A DNA stretch of 8,098 nt from Mycoplasmatota bacterium (lineage in GTDB: Bacteria > Bacillota_I > Bacilli_A > RF39 > UBA660), in NCBI GenBank assembly GCA_012512795.1, contig JAAZDL010000041.1, positions 1 through 8,098 of the forward strand, given 5' to 3'. This document shows, in pieces, positions 5,622 to 8,098 of this stretch. A model generated the notes under the pieces. The model made no database searches. It had not been told where the DNA came from and saw only the letters and a list, made by a program, of their open reading frames with translations. A program made the translations under genes and the position numbers. The stretch's first letter is position 1; the number at the start of each line of letters is the position of its first letter.

Positions 5622-5650
5622 ATTTTAACACAGATTTCATAAAAAATCTA
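5622..5650 (-). promoter_or_regulatory. Promoter of the metG T-box transcript
   Basis: An extended -10, TGTTAAAAT (TG then TAAAAT at 5627-5622), lies 17 nt downstream of TAGATT (5650-5645), a weak -35. The predicted start at about 5615 falls just before the 5' strand of Stem I (5613), which is the expected geometry for a T-box leader. The promoter sits right after the stop of the ABC transporter gene. Confidence 0.6.
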
Positions 5651-5657
5651 GTATTTT

Positions 5658-8098
5658 CTATATATCACTTCTACTTAATATTTGAGCAGGAGTTTTTCTT
5701 ATAGTTCCTCTTACAGGTAAAAGTCCAATTATTAGATTAAATATATATATAAATATAATTGATATTAGAATAACTTTTTGGTTAATCATAAATATATTTG
5801 ATAAATAAGTAATAAATGATAATTGATATATTATATATGACATTAATAAAACACCCGTTACACTAGCAATAGTTGTAATAGCTATAATTTCACCTATAAA
5901 CATTTTATATATATCTTTTTTCTTAACACCTATAGCTCTATATATACCAACTTCTTTTATTCTTGATAAGAATGAGGATCTAATCATTAAAAATATTTCT
6001 ATTAAAGATATAAGTAACACAATGCCACAAAATACTAAGCTAGATACTGTTCTTTCTTTATTATTATCAATGTAAGTCTTCTTACTTGTCTCATAAGAAT
6101 CTTGAATATTAACTAAATCTCTATACTTTTCAATAGTTGATGATTTGTCTTTTGAATAGATAACTAAATCAGTTGCATTTTCAATTACATTATATTTAAT
6201 AGTTTGATTTGATACTAAATAAGTATTCATTTCAGTTTTACTTGTATAATATCCTACTACTTTTAATTTAACTCCATTAACTTTAACATCTATTCTTTTG
6301 TTTAATTTGTATTGATCTTTATAATTATAATTGACTATAACTTCATAAGCGTTCTTTGGCCAACTTCCTTTTTTAAGTTTTATATTTTTTAAAGCTAAAG
6401 TATAATCTAAAAGATCACTATTTGAACTATCTATATTTTCTTCATAATCATACATTCCATAAAAATTTTTATTACTATCTGAATTAGCTATTATATTAAT
6501 AAACTCACTTTCATAAACATATATAGATGGACTATTCAAGTCAACTATACCAACTACTTTAAATTCTCCCATATTGTCTATCTTTAAGTTTCTGCCAATT
6601 ATATCTTCAATAGAATTTAATCCTATTTGTTTAGCAATACCATTTTCATTATAATCATCAATAGTTCTTTTATCTAATACAAGTTCTCTTTTATTTTGTG
6701 GAAAAGAACCAAATATAATATCATCTTCTTTTAATAATGAAGTCCCAGCTAAAGAACCACTTATAGTATTAACTAATCTGCTTGTTTGATAATAATCTTT
6801 ATATTCTATATTAAATGATACAAGACTATCTCCAGGTATAACATAATTTATATTCTCATCTTTTTCATAATTAAGAAAATCTTTAACTTTAACTTCTTGA
6901 GAGATTATTTTTAAATAATTCTTATTTACTGTTACGAAGTCTTTATCTTTTATATCAGTAATCCCAAATAACGATGATATTGAATATGTTATAAATAAAC
7001 CTGATGCGAAGAAACCTAATAGAAGTAATTTTTTAACAAACGAATAATCTCTTACTTTCTTAAATCCATTTACTATAAGTGATATAGGATTAAATATAGA
7101 CGAATATTTTTTCTTATATGATTTGTTAATAACTTTATCAAAATCAAAATTATATTCTTCATATATAGACTTAGATATCTTTTTATAGTGATCATTTACA
7201 AACTCAATACTAGAATCATCATCTACTAGTTCTAATTTTTCTTTTGATTTATTCTCTATATAAATGTTTCCGTTTTGAACAACAATATTTATATTTAGTT
7301 TTTCTTTATTATTAGAATAAAAATTAATAGATACATCATCAGCTTTCATTTCTTTATGGTTTTCAAAGTCTTTTAAGTAAAGTTTGTTATCCATCTTATA
7401 ATCTAAATCATTAGTGTGTTCATTTTTCTTATCATCAACAATTTTTCCATCTTCAATTTCTAATATTCTAGATGCATAAAATTCTGCTAAGTCTCTTTCG
7501 TGTGTTACTAGTATTACAAGTCTATCTTTAGAAATTGCTTTTATTATATTCATTATCTCTAAAGAATTTTTACTATCTAAATTACCAGTTGGTTCATCAG
7601 CTATTATTATACTAGGGTCTTTTACTATAGCTCTAGCTATGCCTACTCTTTGTCTTTCACCACCTGAGAGCATATTAGCATATCTATTTCTATATCTATA
7701 CATACCAACTTTTTCTAAAACAAAGTTTACTCTTTTTTTAATCTCTTCTTTATTTTTAATACCATTTATTTTTAGTGCTAATGCTATATTGTCAAAAACA
7801 CTCATTGAGTCAATTAAATAATAGTCTTGAAATATATATCCAATATTTAAATTTCTAATTTTATCTACTTTAGAACTTCTTCTTCTAGTTATTTTTTGTC
7901 CATTAATATAAATCTTACCTTTATTTACTTTATCAAGACCACCAATAACATTTAAAAGAGTAGTTTTACCACATCCTGAAGGGCCAAGTAGAGCCACTAA
8001 CCCAGTTTCTTCTAATTCAAGAGAAGTATTATTAATTACGTGTATTTCATTTTTCTTATGTCTATAAAAATATTTGTTAATATTTTCTATCTTTATCA
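5658..8098 (-). CDS. MacB-like ABC transporter, fused ATPase and permease (5' end one base outside window)
   Basis: The frame is open from the TAG at 5660-5658 to the right edge. The first bases on the minus strand read TG-ATA-AAG-ATA (then IKIENINKYFY), so the start codon is almost certainly NTG with its first base at 8099, giving 813 residues. Numbered from there, the N-terminal ATPase has Walker A GPSGCGKT (39-46), Q-loop Gln91, signature LSGGERQ (144-150), Walker B IIIADEP (164-170) and H-loop His200. Residues about 230-345 form a linker with a beta-rich stretch (INIVVQNGNIYIE). Then come TM1 (about 357-379), a large external region (about 385-680) and three C-terminal helices (about 685-707, 732-760, 775-795) of the FtsX type, with KEVGIYRAIGVKKKDI at the coupling loop. 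This is the MacB (type VII) topology: mechanotransmission or export of peptides, toxins or lipoproteins across the membrane. Substrate unknown. An internal GTG at 7997 is not the start, since it would delete the first ATPase strands. Confidence 0.93.
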   Translation of the reverse strand, partial: IKIENINKYFYRHKKNEIHVINNTSLELEETGLVALLGPSGCGKTTLLNVIGGLDKVNKGKIYINGQKITRRRSSKVDKIRNLNIGYIFQDYYLIDSMSVFDNIALALKINGIKNKEEIKKRVNFVLEKVGMYRYRNRYANMLSGGERQRVGIARAIVKDPSIIIADEPTGNLDSKNSLEIMNIIKAISKDRLVILVTHERDLAEFYASRILEIEDGKIVDDKKNEHTNDLDYKMDNKLYLKDFENHKEMKADDVSINFYSNNKEKLNINIVVQNGNIYIENKSKEKLELVDDDSSIEFVNDHYKKISKSIYEEYNFDFDKVINKSYKKKYSSIFNPISLIVNGFKKVRDYSFVKKLLLLGFFASGLFITYSISSLFGITDIKDKDFVTVNKNYLKIISQEVKVKDFLNYEKDENINYVIPGDSLVSFNIEYKDYYQTSRLVNTISGSLAGTSLLKEDDIIFGSFPQNKRELVLDKRTIDDYNENGIAKQIGLNSIEDIIGRNLKIDNMGEFKVVGIVDLNSPSIYVYESEFINIIANSDSNKNFYGMYDYEENIDSSNSDLLDYTLALKNIKLKKGSWPKNAYEVIVNYNYKDQYKLNKRIDVKVNGVKLKVVGYYTSKTEMNTYLVSNQTIKYNVIENATDLVIYSKDKSSTIEKYRDLVNIQDSYETSKKTYIDNNKERTVSSLVFCGIVLLISLIEIFLMIRSSFLSRIKEVGIYRAIGVKKKDIYKMFIGEIIAITTIASVTGVLLMSYIIYQLSFITYLSNIFMINQKVILISIIFIYIFNLIIGLLPVRGTIRKTPAQILSRSDI

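Noticed and set aside
5632..5649. Hairpin AGATTT-TTTATG-AAATCT just after the ABC transporter stop, as a terminator
   Set aside because: Only 6 bp, all but two pairs A-T, and followed by GTGTTAAAAT, not a T run. It overlaps the -35 of the T-box promoter; read-through from the ABC gene into the T-box is possible.
7639..7821. Plus-strand 60-codon open frame inside the ABC gene
   Set aside because: Antisense to the conserved signature region of the ATPase; a shadow frame.
7995..7997. GTG as the start of the ABC transporter
   Set aside because: The frame continues upstream to the window edge with typical ATPase N-terminal sequence, and starting here would remove the strands before Walker A.

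Overview
The window is strongly AT-rich and carries six protein genes, all on the minus strand, packed with very short gaps. The low GC, the T-box leader in front of the methionyl-tRNA synthetase gene, the Shine-Dalgarno sequences AAGGAG and AGGAGG, the TATAAT-type promoters and the surface-protein types point to a low-GC Bacillota, probably an uncultured gut member of the Bacilli/Mollicutes-like or related Clostridia lineages. Conserved Trp positions use TGG and the reading frames are intact under the standard bacterial code, so it is not a TGA=Trp mycoplasma. The order-level placement is inference.

In transcription order (high to low coordinates): 8098-5658 is a MacB-like ABC transporter with ATPase and permease fused in one chain. 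Its start codon lies one base beyond the window. 5650-5421 holds a promoter and a complete, short T-box riboswitch (Stem I, small Stem III, antiterminator, competing terminator) controlling metG. 5406-3871 is metG, a short MetRS without the C-terminal tRNA-binding domain. Its terminator hairpin contains the stop codon, and the next promoter begins in the hairpin loop. 3831-3163 is a TraX-family membrane protein, followed after 5 nt by a PHP-domain phosphoesterase (3157-2288), whose terminator hairpin again contains the stop codon. 2225-1023 is a membrane-anchored surface protein with an Ig-like segment and a C-terminal domain of the type ending in RPVITL. 970 to the left edge is an incomplete membrane-anchored protein, missing from simple ORF lists because it has no stop in the window. 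It is built of 12-residue Asp/Asn-rich calcium-loop-like repeats nested in a 111-residue (333-nt) super-repeat.

The most unusual content is at the left edge: two adjacent membrane-anchored exported proteins, one of them a two-level repeat array with regularly spaced Cys-x3-Cys pairs. Next in interest are two promoters placed so close to ATG (TATAAT, six bases, ATG, with no Shine-Dalgarno) that the mRNAs should be leaderless, and the compact overlap of stop codon, terminator and next promoter. The central genes (metG, PHP, TraX) are housekeeping or envelope functions; no phage, insertion sequence, CRISPR or tRNA gene was seen.
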